A program made the translations under genes and the position numbers. From assembly GCA_002361155.1 (NCBI GenBank), contig DERZ01000039.1:1-29594 (forward strand): 29,594 nucleotides of DNA. The letters are read 5' to 3'. This stretch comes from Porphyromonadaceae bacterium UBA3327. Its GTDB lineage: Bacteria; Bacteroidota; Bacteroidia; Bacteroidales; Muribaculaceae. The notes under the pieces are model-generated. The model made no database searches. It saw nothing but the letters and a program-made list of their open reading frames with translations, and had not been told where the DNA came from. Shown here piece after piece: positions 1 through 7,455 of the stretch. Position 1 is the stretch's first letter. Each line of letters starts with the position of its first letter.

Positions 1-30
1 GCCCCGCCGGATACGCAGGCATAGACAAAG

Positions 31-67
31 AGACCGGCCCCGCCATATTTACAGGCGGGGCCGGTCT
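31..67 (-). terminator. Strong hairpin, probable terminator of the winged-helix gene
   Basis: A perfect 14-bp GC-rich inverted repeat (31-44 with 54-67) with a 9-base loop lies just past the stop of the minus-strand gene at 92-298. There is no long T run on the minus side, so the terminator call rests on stem strength and position. It could also serve a plus-strand gene ending left of the window. Bases 1-30 show nothing recognisable. Confidence 0.6.
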
Positions 68-91
68 CCTGTCCGGGATTTTTGTGTGCTT

Positions 92-298
92 TTACACCAA
101 TGTCACAACAGTGTCTTCATCCTCCTCGGCAATTGCAATCTTGCCTTCGCGGCCAAGCCAGCCGAGTGCGGCCATGAGTTCGTCTTTCTTAAGCCTGGTG
201 GCCTTCTTGATGCCTTTCATGCCCAGCATGCGGGTATCGGAAGTTTCCAGTGCCTTGTAGACTTCTCCTGCCCACGTTCCAATTGATTCGATGTTCAT
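92..298 (-). CDS. Small winged helix-turn-helix protein (DUF2582-like)
   Basis: This 68-residue protein starts MNIESIGTWAG and resembles the short winged-helix family PF10771 (DUF2582), common in Bacteroidetes and some archaea. An N-terminal helix with IGTWAGEVYKAL is followed by the likely recognition part with ATRLKKDELMAALGWLGREGK, then a short acidic strand (EEDEDTVVTL). The length is normal for the family. It has no signal peptide or membrane segment, so it is cytoplasmic. It is transcribed away from rsgA and is followed by a strong hairpin, so it is probably a single-gene unit. DNA binding is inferred from the fold; no target is known. No good Bacteroidetes promoter was found in front of it. 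Confidence 0.75.
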   Translation of the reverse strand: MNIESIGTWAGEVYKALETSDTRMLGMKGIKKATRLKKDELMAALGWLGREGKIAIAEEDEDTVVTLV

Positions 299-400
299 TT
301 TATCTGATATTTAGTTAAACCAACCGAGCTCGGTCTTCTGACGCGCCATTGCAGGCGATTTTTGATGGCCGCGCTCACGTTTGAAGTTGCACAGATCTGG

Positions 401-466
401 TAAATTAACAATTATCATGATCTTGTACTTTATTTTCAATCCTTTTATAATAATAAATTAACAATT
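401..466. repeat. 13-base direct repeat in the divergent spacer before rsgA
   Basis: The word taaattaacaatt occurs at 401-413 and again at 454-466, in the AT-rich spacer between the winged-helix gene and rsgA. It may be a regulator site or chance in AT-rich DNA. No gene is visible in the 260-base spacer 299-558. Confidence 0.4.
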
Positions 467-515
467 TTATTGCATTAAATGTTGGCTGTTCAAGAGATTT
501 TTAAGAAAAATATGC

Positions 516-523
516 TAAATTTG
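516..523 (+). promoter_or_regulatory. Candidate -7 box for rsgA
   Basis: taaatttg matches the Bacteroidetes -7 consensus TAnnTTTG and lies 36 bases before the rsgA start. No clear TTTG -33 box lies at the right distance, so the promoter is only partly supported. Confidence 0.5.
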
Positions 524-558
524 CACTCCCCCACGCGGGATTTTATCGTTATGATAAT

Positions 559-1539
559 ATGGCAAAATCAAAGAGGAACATGCCGGAGCTATCCGGCGAG
601 ATGATGAAGGGCACTGTCGTGCGAAACACAGGCAGCAACTACATGGTGCGTCTTGATTCCGGCATGGAGATTCCCTGCCGTGTAAAGGGAAATCTGCGCA
701 TCAAGGGGATCCGGACCACCAATCCCGTGGCTGTCGGGGACATTGTGACGGTGGCCAAGGCTGCCGATGACGCCGACTTCATCGTGGCCGTGGAGCCGCG
801 CCGCAACTATATTATACGGCGTGCCTCCAACCTGTCGAAAGAATCGCACATCCTGGCTTCGAATCTGGATTGCGCCGCTCTGGTGATTTCCCTCCGCGAT
901 CCTGCCACGCCCACCACATTCATCGATCGCTTCCTTGCCACTGCCGAGGCCTACGCCATTCCGGCCGTAATCATAATAAACAAGGCCGACATATACGATG
1001 CCGACGACATGGAGCTTGCCGAGGCAATGAAATATCTGTATGAATCCATCGGTTACGGGGTTACTGTCGTCTCGGCGCTTACAGGAGAGGGTATAGGCCC
1101 TCTCCGCGACTTTCTCCGCGACAAGACCACTCTCTTTGCCGGAAACAGCGGAACCGGAAAGTCATCGCTTATAAATGCCATTGTGCCCGGCGCCGGACTG
1201 AAGACCGGCAGAATCTCCGACATCCATCACACCGGAACGCATACCACAACATTCTCCGAGATGGTGTCGCTGCCCGGAGGAGGGGAAATTATCGATATAC
1301 CCGGAGTGCGCGGATTCGGCACCATCGACTTCAAGCCGGAAGAGGTGTCGCATTATTTCCCCGAGATTTTCAAGGCTGCCTCCGGATGCCGCTACAGCGA
1401 CTGCAAACATACCGGCGAACCGGGTTGTGCGGTGATTCCCGCCATTGAGCGGCATGACATAGCACAGAGCCGTTATGCCTCATATCTCTCGATTCTCGAA
1501 GAGCTTCAGGACTCCGACAAATACCGCAAGCCATTCTGA
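559..1539 (+). CDS. rsgA: Small ribosomal subunit biogenesis GTPase RsgA
   Basis: RsgA is a circularly permuted GTPase that helps mature the 30S subunit and is stimulated by the ribosome. The 326 residues carry an N-terminal OB-fold (about 15-85). G motifs follow in the permuted order typical of the family: NKAD at 141-144 (G4), GNSGTGKS at 195-202 (G1, P-loop) and DIPG at 246-249 (G3). A C-terminal zinc site is formed by C277, C282, H284 and C290. Length and all key residues are normal. The chosen ATG gives MAKSKRNMPE and sits 36 bases after a -7 box. The gene stands alone between divergent and convergent neighbours, and a double hairpin follows its stop codon. The family assignment is essentially certain. 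Confidence 0.97.
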   Translation: MAKSKRNMPELSGEMMKGTVVRNTGSNYMVRLDSGMEIPCRVKGNLRIKGIRTTNPVAVGDIVTVAKAADDADFIVAVEPRRNYIIRRASNLSKESHILASNLDCAALVISLRDPATPTTFIDRFLATAEAYAIPAVIIINKADIYDADDMELAEAMKYLYESIGYGVTVVSALTGEGIGPLRDFLRDKTTLFAGNSGTGKSSLINAIVPGAGLKTGRISDIHHTGTHTTTFSEMVSLPGGGEIIDIPGVRGFGTIDFKPEEVSHYFPEIFKAASGCRYSDCKHTGEPGCAVIPAIERHDIAQSRYASYLSILEELQDSDKYRKPF

Positions 1540-1561
1540 CCGATACCGGCTTCCGTTCAAA

Positions 1562-1627
1562 ATCATTCAGGGCGGACCTCGCGGTCAGCCCTGAATGATG
1601 CTAAAAATCAAATTTAACTGATTTTTA
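1562..1627. terminator. Double hairpin between convergent rsgA and TonB-C gene
   Basis: A 12-bp perfect stem (1562-1573 with 1588-1599), whose loop contains a further gacc/ggtc pair, is followed by a 9-bp A/T stem (1602-1610 with 1619-1627) ending in a T run. It lies 22 bases after the rsgA stop and about 95 bases past the stop of the opposing gene, so it probably works in both directions. Confidence 0.75.
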
Positions 1628-1721
1628 TTCTATATTGTATCTTCTATTCTTGCCTATTTGTCAGGATCCGTTTGCAGACGCTTCTGGACAGCCACTTATG
1701 GCAGTGTTGTTACTCAGAAAG

Positions 1722-2168
1722 TTATCTTCTGAAATTCACGGATCTCACCACCCGCGTAGGTACAGCTTTCCCATCGATCTTTCCGGGAGTCCACGGCGGC
1801 ATGATTCCGATCACTCTGATTGCCTCGCGGTTCAGCGAAGGCTCCACGCCACGGAGGACAGAGATATGGCTGATGGAGCCGTCGGTGTTCACCACAAAGG
1901 AGCAGGTGACCCGTCCCTGCACGCCCCGTCTGTACGCCTCGTGCGGATAGCAGCGATGTTCGTTAACAAACGTCATCATCTTTGCGTCGCCACCGGGAAA
2001 GGAAGGCTTCTCGGAAACATAGTCGTACTCGAAGACTTCCATATAGCTTGTGCATCCCGCCGCAGAGACCCCGATGTTGACTCTGCAGGTCTGTGCGTTG
2101 GCTCTCCCTCCGATCAGGAAAAAGCCGGAAATGAAAAGTATGGATAGAAAAATTCGAAACATTGTCAT
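1722..2168 (-). CDS. Secreted TonB C-terminal-domain protein
   Basis: This protein has a signal peptide or membrane anchor (MTMFRIFLSILFISGFFLIG, cleavage likely after ANA). It is followed by a single TonB C-terminal domain starting near PSFPGGDAKMMTFV, with the family features GVQGRVTCSFVVNTDGSIS and the PPWTPGKIDGKAV block. Such short periplasmic proteins are frequent in Bacteroidetes. True TonB has a longer proline-rich spanning region, missing here, so it may not energise transporters. An ATG at 2213 would add 15 residues, but that extension precedes the signal peptide and looks non-coding; 2168 (or 2162) is preferred. No TonB-dependent receptor is adjacent, so its partner is unknown. Confidence 0.85.
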   Translation of the reverse strand: MTMFRIFLSILFISGFFLIGGRANAQTCRVNIGVSAAGCTSYMEVFEYDYVSEKPSFPGGDAKMMTFVNEHRCYPHEAYRRGVQGRVTCSFVVNTDGSISHISVLRGVEPSLNREAIRVIGIMPPWTPGKIDGKAVPTRVVRSVNFRR

Positions 2169-2286
2169 GTTCTTTTTAGAAGTCCGGTCCAGAACCGGTT
2201 CTTCGGTTGCCATGGTATTTCAGCAGATTATGGTCTGATATCCCTTTACCCACGAATCCTTTATCCTTCCTATCCACTTCCGGATG

Positions 2287-2318
2287 CAAATTTAAGGGAT
2301 ATTGCGCAATCTGTCAAT
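2287..2318 (-). promoter_or_regulatory. Promoter for the TonB-C protein gene
   Basis: Read on the minus strand, TAAATTTG (2294-2287) is a full -7 match. An ATTG at 2318-2315 stands in for the -33 TTTG at a 20-base spacing. It would give a leader of roughly 110 bases. Confidence 0.5.
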
Positions 2319-2457
2319 AGACGAATGTTTAATAATAGTTAATAAATGTTGAATTCGCACGTTAGCGCGTCGTTTCCATCAGTCCCGGCAGTCGCCATGA
2401 GAAGAATATCTGGCGCGGTTTCATAATAGAGGGGGGATGCTTTTCGTTAAATCATAG

Positions 2458-3483
2458 ATGAATGTCAGAATCAAAGGGGCGGCGCTGGCCGCATCGGCCA
2501 TGCTGGGCATCCTCCACGCTGCTGTCGCGGAGGAGACGTCCAACGCGTACCATTTCCTCGACATCCCCACCTCCTCGCATGTGATGGGACTTGGCGGAAA
2601 CAATATCTGCGTGATCGAGGACGATGTGTCGCTTGCCGACCAGAATCCGGCGCTGATCGGTCCCGAACTCGATATGCAGGTCAACGTCAACTATATGTAC
2701 TACATGGGCAGCAGCAATTTTGCCGGTGTCCGTTACGGCATGGCTGCCGGTGATCATGGCGCCTGGGCTGTGGGACTGAGATATCTCAACTACGGAAAAA
2801 TCGAAGGATACGATGAGTTCGGCACCCCTATCGGAGCATTCACCCCTTCCGACATGGTGGTGGAAGGCACATATTCGCGCGACATCACCGACCGTTGGCG
2901 CGGAGGTGTTAATATCAAGATGGCCTACAGCCAGTATCAAAGCTATACAGCCCTGGCTCTTGCCGCTGATCTCGGAGTTAATTATTACGACGATGAGCAC
3001 GGACTCTCCTTCTCGGTGGTGCTCCGAAACATGGGAGGACAGATCAAGCGTTTCGGCACCAGCTATAACCGCGTTCCGTTCGATGTGCAGATAGGTTACA
3101 TGCAGTCCGTAGGCGACTCTCCGGTATCGGTATCGATCACCGCCAACAATCTCGTGAGATGGCGCATCCCGTACTATTCATACAAGGCCGACGGCGACGA
3201 GAACTTTCAGGAGGAAAACGGTTTCTTTTCCAACTTTTTCCGTCACCTGATATTCGGACTCCAATATCAGCCGAGCGATAAATTTTATATCGATTTGGCT
3301 TACAACTACAAGACGCACAGCGACATGTCGGCATTCAGCCGCAACTTCCTCTCCGGATTCTCCGCCGGCGCCGGCTTCCGCACGCGAGGTTTCGGCATCG
3401 GCGTGGCCTACGCACAGCCTTTCCGCTCCGGCTCCACCGTGATGTTAAATCTCAATTGCTCGATAGGGGAACTGCTTTATTAA
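2458..3483 (+). CDS. porQ: PorQ-like outer-membrane beta-barrel protein (type IX secretion associated)
   Basis: This 341-residue protein has an N-terminal signal peptide (about 1-24, ending AAVAEE). The conserved PorQ opening follows, with YHFLDIPTSSHVMGLGGNN and SLADQNPALIGPEL, then alternating amphipathic strands expected of an outer-membrane barrel of the PorV/PorQ class. The chain ends in an aromatic residue. In Porphyromonas and Flavobacterium, PorQ-type proteins take part in type IX secretion. No other type IX gene or C-terminal sorting domain is visible here. In related genomes porQ is often beside cmk, but here cmk lies about 18 kb away. The gene converges on cdaA and the two stop codons share TTAA at 3480-3483. 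Family assignment is good; secretion function is inferred. Confidence 0.88.
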   Translation: MNVRIKGAALAASAMLGILHAAVAEETSNAYHFLDIPTSSHVMGLGGNNICVIEDDVSLADQNPALIGPELDMQVNVNYMYYMGSSNFAGVRYGMAAGDHGAWAVGLRYLNYGKIEGYDEFGTPIGAFTPSDMVVEGTYSRDITDRWRGGVNIKMAYSQYQSYTALALAADLGVNYYDDEHGLSFSVVLRNMGGQIKRFGTSYNRVPFDVQIGYMQSVGDSPVSVSITANNLVRWRIPYYSYKADGDENFQEENGFFSNFFRHLIFGLQYQPSDKFYIDLAYNYKTHSDMSAFSRNFLSGFSAGAGFRTRGFGIGVAYAQPFRSGSTVMLNLNCSIGELLY

Positions 3484-4256
3484 CCCGGTAACCTGGAGAG
3501 AGACTGGTTCAGGATGTGTTCGAGGTCCATCGAACTGAGCCGCGTGCGGATCTTGCCGTTTTCGGCTACCGATATCCCTCCTGTCTCTTCGCTGACAATC
3601 ACGCACACCGCATCTGTCTGCTGGCTCATGCCGAGCGCCGCCCGGTGGCGCAGACCGAGATTTTTCGGAATGTTCATGTCGTGGCTTACCGGCAGGATAC
3701 ACCCGACAGAAGCAATCCTGTGGCCGGCGATTATCATTGCTCCGTCGTGGAGCGGCGAATTCTTGAAGAAAATATTCTCGATCAGGCGGGCGTTGATGTC
3801 GGCGTCGATTTCATCCCCTGTCTTCTCGAAGTCGGTGAGGGGGACCTTGCGCTGGAACACTATCAGCGCGCCTGTCTTCGATTTCGACATCGACATGCAT
3901 GCGTAGACCACTGTCATCACCTCCGCATGCTCCTTCTCGTTGCTCTTGTCGTGCCTGAATATCTTGCGGATGTGTCTCCAGTTGCCCGGTCCGCCTATGT
4001 CGATCAGAAACCGTTTTATCTGGTCCTGGAAAAGAATCACGAGCACTATCAGTCCGATGCTCATGAACTTGTCGACAATCGAGCCGGTGAGCCTCATGTC
4101 GAATATTTCGTAAGCGAGCACCCACACGAGGATGAAGGCGAGCACTCCGTAGAAGAGCGACAGCGTGCCGCTCTTCTTCATCAGCCGGTACACATAGTAG
4201 AGCAGAAGCGCCACTATCAGGATGTCGACTATGTCTTTAATTCCGAAGTCAATCAT
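3480..4256 (-). CDS. cdaA: Diadenylate cyclase CdaA (membrane c-di-AMP synthase)
   Basis: CdaA condenses two ATP into cyclic di-AMP, a messenger controlling osmolyte and potassium balance and envelope stress. The 258 residues have three N-terminal membrane segments (about 8-25, 34-50 and 63-77) and then a DAC domain. Its signature motifs are intact: D171-G172-A173 within SPLHDGAMII, and R203-H204-R205 within GLRHRAALG. It lies 52 bases downstream of folP on the same strand, so the pair is probably an operon. There is no terminator after its stop; the gene runs directly into the 3' end of porQ on the other strand, overlapping by 4 bases. No CdaR regulator gene is adjacent. Confidence 0.96.
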   Translation of the reverse strand: MIDFGIKDIVDILIVALLLYYVYRLMKKSGTLSLFYGVLAFILVWVLAYEIFDMRLTGSIVDKFMSIGLIVLVILFQDQIKRFLIDIGGPGNWRHIRKIFRHDKSNEKEHAEVMTVVYACMSMSKSKTGALIVFQRKVPLTDFEKTGDEIDADINARLIENIFFKNSPLHDGAMIIAGHRIASVGCILPVSHDMNIPKNLGLRHRAALGMSQQTDAVCVIVSEETGGISVAENGKIRTRLSSMDLEHILNQSLSRLPG

Positions 4257-4308
4257 GGATGGTCATATATGTGAGGTAGTTCTCTATGAGAGGCCGGTGT
4301 CGGCAGGT

Positions 4309-5214
4309 TCACACCAGCGACATGTCGGCGCTGTCCCGATCGTGGCCGAGGGTTAGGATGGTGTTGCGCTCCGGCACGTTCCTGAGATATGCTTCCGCCA
4401 CGCCGACGGCCTGCACCGCCTCCTCCACATCATGGACGCGGAGGATGTCGGCTCCGTTGAGAAGGGCGATGGTATTGAGCGCCACGGTTCCGGGCAGCGA
4501 CTGTTCAGGAGTGATCCCCAGTTCCTTCCAGACCATGGTCTTGCGCGACATGCCGGCCAGCAGCGGGCAGCCAAGCGAGCTGAAAGCGCCGAGCGACGCA
4601 AGCAGACGGTAATTCTGGTCGACGTTCTTGGCGAATCCGAATCCGGGGTCGACAATCACGTCGGCCACACCCTTGGCATGGAGCGCATCGACCTTCTCCG
4701 CCATGTCTCGGAGCACTTCGGCGGCCACATCGTCATAGACTGCGAGGCTCTGCATGGTGTCGGGCGTGCCACGCGTGTGCATCAGCACGTACGGTACCCC
4801 GAGCTCTGCCACCGCATCCCACATATCCGGGTCAAGGTCTCCTCCCGAGATGTCGTTGATGATGTCCGCGTTCCAGCGGACCACGCATTCGTGCGCCACA
4901 GAGGCCCGGAATGTGTCGACCGACAGAATCGCGTCCGGGTATTGTTCGCGGATGCGCGACAGTACCGGCGCAAGACGCTCGAGTTCCTCGGCGGCCGACG
5001 GCACCGGCGCTCCGGGACGTGTGGAGCAGCCTCCCACGTCGATGATTGCCGCTCCGGCCCGCAGCATTTCTCCGCATCGCGCCGCCGCTTCCGTGTCGGG
5101 AATGCGGCTGCCGCTGTAAAAACTGTCCGGAGTGGCGTTGATAATGCCCATAACCGCCGGGCGCGTCAGGTCGAGAAGGCCTCGGCCTGTCCTTATCGTT
5201 TTTCTCATCTTCAT
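4309..5214 (-). CDS. folP: Dihydropteroate synthase
   Basis: FolP joins p-aminobenzoate to dihydropterin pyrophosphate in folate synthesis and is the target of sulfonamides. The 301-residue TIM-barrel protein shows the expected loops in order: GIINATPDSFYSGS, DVGGCSTRPGA, SVDTF, INDISGG, LMHTRGTPDTMQ, VIVDPGFGFAKN, GMSRK and LRVHDV. The pABA-loop position often holding E in DVGGESTRPG is C here, but Bacteroidetes enzymes vary at that residue. A second ATG two codons downstream is an equally possible start. A box with one mismatch to the -7 consensus (TAACTTCG on the minus strand, 5226-5219) lies almost directly before the start, implying a very short leader if used. It is probably cotranscribed with cdaA. 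Confidence 0.96.
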   Translation of the reverse strand: MKMRKTIRTGRGLLDLTRPAVMGIINATPDSFYSGSRIPDTEAAARCGEMLRAGAAIIDVGGCSTRPGAPVPSAAEELERLAPVLSRIREQYPDAILSVDTFRASVAHECVVRWNADIINDISGGDLDPDMWDAVAELGVPYVLMHTRGTPDTMQSLAVYDDVAAEVLRDMAEKVDALHAKGVADVIVDPGFGFAKNVDQNYRLLASLGAFSSLGCPLLAGMSRKTMVWKELGITPEQSLPGTVALNTIALLNGADILRVHDVEEAVQAVGVAEAYLRNVPERNTILTLGHDRDSADMSLV

Positions 5215-5234
5215 AATGCGAAGTTACTACTTTT

Positions 5235-5266
5235 TTTGCTTTTATGAAAAAAAATGACTAACTTTG
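5235..5266 (+). promoter_or_regulatory. Promoter for rplS
   Basis: TTTG at 5235-5238 and taactttg at 5259-5266 match the Bacteroidetes -33 and -7 elements perfectly with a 20-base spacer. The transcript would start near 5271, leaving a leader of about 85 bases. Confidence 0.85.
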
Positions 5267-5281
5267 CGGTCGCTTTGGCAA

Positions 5282-5319
5282 TCTCTGGTAAGACTGCCGT
5301 CCGCAAGGCGGCACCGAGA
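5282..5319 (+). ncRNA. Structured 5' leader of rplS, candidate L19 autoregulatory element
   Basis: The leader folds as one extended hairpin. The inner stem is tgccgtc (5295-5301) with ggcggca (5307-5313), with one G-T pair and the loop cgcaa. The outer helix is tctc/gaga (5282-5285, 5316-5319) plus gg/cc around a bulged t. Ribosomal-protein leaders that bind L19 are known in other bacteria. That this is one is inference from position and fold only. Confidence 0.4.
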
Positions 5320-5356
5320 AGCTTATTAAATTGCAAACAAATAAAAACTTATAATA

Positions 5357-5719
5357 ATGGACTTAATTAAAATCGCGGAAGAGGCATTTGCCACTCCCAA
5401 GAAAAAATGCGATGAATTCGGCCCTGGTGACACCATCACCGTGGCTTACCGTATCAAAGAGGGTAACAAGGAGCGTATACAGCAGTATCGTGGCGTAGTG
5501 ATCAAGATCAACGGCCACGGCGACAAGAAGCGTTTCACCGTACGCAAGATTTCCGACGGAGTGGGCGTGGAGCGTATCTTCCCCCTCGAATCACCCTTCA
5601 TCGAGTCGATTACAGTCAACAAGCTCGGTAAGGTGCGTCGCGCGAAACTTTATTACCTCCGCGGCCTCACCGGCAAGAAAGCACGTATCAAAGAGCGTTT
5701 TGTCAGAAAAGCAAACTGA
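5357..5719 (+). CDS. rplS: 50S ribosomal protein L19
   Basis: L19 sits at the 30S-50S interface of the ribosome. The 120 residues contain the conserved core with [45 protein letters not shown] and the basic end with [17 protein letters not shown]. Length matches the family. It has its own perfect promoter, a folded leader and a terminator, so it is a single-gene unit. Nothing is unusual in the protein itself. Confidence 0.98.
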   Translation: MDLIKIAEEAFATPKKKCDEFGPGDTITVAYRIKEGNKERIQQYRGVVIKINGHGDKKRFTVRKISDGVGVERIFPLESPFIESITVNKLGKVRRAKLYYLRGLTGKKARIKERFVRKAN

Positions 5720-5745
5720 TCCTGACAATCATCTCACCGTACAGA

Positions 5746-5779
5746 AGAGTCCGGCCGCTCGGCCCGGTCTCTTTTTTTT
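5746..5779 (+). terminator. Rho-independent terminator of rplS
   Basis: agag/ctct and ccggcc/ggcccgg pair, with one mismatch and one bulge, around a gctc loop. The stem is followed at once by eight T (5772-5779). It lies 27 bases after the rplS stop. Confidence 0.85.
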
Positions 5780-5841
5780 GTCCGTATCGGCCGAATCCCG
5801 GAATTTTCGGGTACATGCAACCGAATCTCGGATTTTTTTGT

Positions 5842-5849
5842 TAAATTTG
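5842..5849 (+). promoter_or_regulatory. Candidate -7 box for the gpmI operon
   Basis: taaatttg is a full TAnnTTTG match. No TTTG is found about 20 bases upstream. The transcript would start near 5856, after the first possible in-frame ATG at 5852, which supports the internal gpmI start at 5930. Confidence 0.55.
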
Positions 5850-5929
5850 CAGTGGCCCGCGTGCGCGTATGCATGCGCGTATGTGCCAAGAAGCATGGGG
5901 CCGCCAACATAGACCAAGAACAGATGGAA

Positions 5930-7441
5930 ATGTCAAAAAAAGCATTATTGATTATCCTTGACGGATATGGCATAGGTGACCATAAGAAGGACGATGCCAT
6001 ATTCAACACACCGACTCCTTTCATGGACTCGCTTGTCGCACAATATCCCCACTCGCAGCTGCAGGCCAGCGGAGAGGACGTAGGCCTTCCGGAAGGCCAG
6101 ATGGGAAACTCGGAGGTGGGCCACCTCAACATCGGAGCCGGGCGCGTTGTCTATCAGGATCTGGTGAAAATCAACCGCGCTATCGCCGATGGCTCCTTCC
6201 GGACGAATCCGGAGGTGGAAAGCGCGTTCAGCTACGCCCGCGACCACAACGTGCCCATCCACTTCATGGGCCTGACCAGCTCGGGCGGCGTGCATTCATC
6301 TCTCGATCATCTCTACGCCCTCTGCGACACCGCGAAAGCGTATGGTCTCGACAAGGTGTATCTGCACTGCTTCATGGACGGCCGTGACACCGACCCCAGG
6401 AGCGGCGCCGGCTTTCTCGCCGAAGTGCGGGAGCACTGCGCCGGAAGTGCCGGCAAAATCGCATCGGTCATCGGCCGCTATTATGCCATGGACCGCGACA
6501 AGCGCTGGGAGCGCCTCAAACTCGCATATAATATGCTCGTCTACGGCGAGGGCCGCAAGAGTGATGACATGGTCAGGGCCGTGGAGGAAAGCTATGCCGA
6601 GGGAGTGACCGACGAATTCATCAAGCCGATTGTCAACGATACCGTCGACGGACGCATCGGTGCCGGCCATGTGGTGATATTCTTCAACTACCGCAACGAT
6701 CGCGCCAAAGAGTTGACCGCCGTGCTTACACAGCATCCGGAGGACGGCATGAGCCCCGTCAATGACCTGCAGTACTACTGCATGACTCCTTACGATGACT
6801 CGTTCAAGGATGTCCATGTGCTTTTCTCCAAGTCGGATGTATCCGACACCATGGCCGAGTACCTCTCGAAGAATGACAGGAAACAGCTGCATATTGCCGA
6901 GACGGAGAAATACGCCCATGTGACCTTCTTCTTCAATGGCGGCCGCGAGGAGCCCTGGCCTGGCGAAGACCGTATCCTCGTGCCCTCTCCCAAGGTGGCT
7001 ACCTATGACCTCCAGCCCGAAATGAGCGCGCCGGAAGTGACCGAAAGACTTGTCGGCGCAATCGATTCCGGCAAGTATGACTTTATCGTGGTCAACTTCG
7101 CCAACGGCGATATGGTGGGACACACCGGTGTCTATTCCGCCATACAGAAGGCTGTGGGATGCCTTGACAATTGCGTGGAGAAGGTGGTGACCGCCGCCAG
7201 GGCCCACGGTTACGAGACGGTGATAATCGCCGACCATGGAAATGCCGACCATGCGCTCAATGCCGACGGAAGTCCCAACACCGCGCATTCGCTCAATCCC
7301 GTTCCCTTCATTTACGTAGGCTCTCATCCGGAGGCCAGGGTGGAGAACGGGCGACTCGCCGATGTGGCGCCGTCGCTGCTCCGGCTGATGGATCTCCCGC
7401 AGCCCTCCGGCATGACCGGCAAGAACCTGATTCAGTTCTGA
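5930..7441 (+). CDS. gpmI: 2,3-bisphosphoglycerate-independent phosphoglycerate mutase
   Basis: GpmI interconverts 3- and 2-phosphoglycerate in glycolysis using two manganese ions and a phosphoserine intermediate. The 503 residues begin [16 protein letters not shown], with metal ligand D11. They carry nucleophile S61 in [16 protein letters not shown], the [10 protein letters not shown] loop, and late metal-binding motifs NGDMVGHTG and IADHGNADH. The reading frame is open back to an ATG at 5852, but those extra residues are unlike the family and start before the predicted transcript does. The ATG at 5930 (or 5924) is therefore chosen. It is followed after 14 bases by the 5'-nucleotidase gene, so the two are probably cotranscribed. 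Confidence 0.96.
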   Translation: MSKKALLIILDGYGIGDHKKDDAIFNTPTPFMDSLVAQYPHSQLQASGEDVGLPEGQMGNSEVGHLNIGAGRVVYQDLVKINRAIADGSFRTNPEVESAFSYARDHNVPIHFMGLTSSGGVHSSLDHLYALCDTAKAYGLDKVYLHCFMDGRDTDPRSGAGFLAEVREHCAGSAGKIASVIGRYYAMDRDKRWERLKLAYNMLVYGEGRKSDDMVRAVEESYAEGVTDEFIKPIVNDTVDGRIGAGHVVIFFNYRNDRAKELTAVLTQHPEDGMSPVNDLQYYCMTPYDDSFKDVHVLFSKSDVSDTMAEYLSKNDRKQLHIAETEKYAHVTFFFNGGREEPWPGEDRILVPSPKVATYDLQPEMSAPEVTERLVGAIDSGKYDFIVVNFANGDMVGHTGVYSAIQKAVGCLDNCVEKVVTAARAHGYETVIIADHGNADHALNADGSPNTAHSLNPVPFIYVGSHPEARVENGRLADVAPSLLRLMDLPQPSGMTGKNLIQF

Positions 7442-7455
7442 ATATCTGATTCAGT

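Noticed and set aside
5852..5929. N-terminal extension of gpmI
   Set aside because: The extra residues are unlike the family and start upstream of the predicted transcript start; MSKKALL is the expected beginning.
6296..7327. Long open frame on the minus strand opposite gpmI
   Set aside because: It is antisense to a clear, complete phosphoglycerate mutase; no independent evidence for it.
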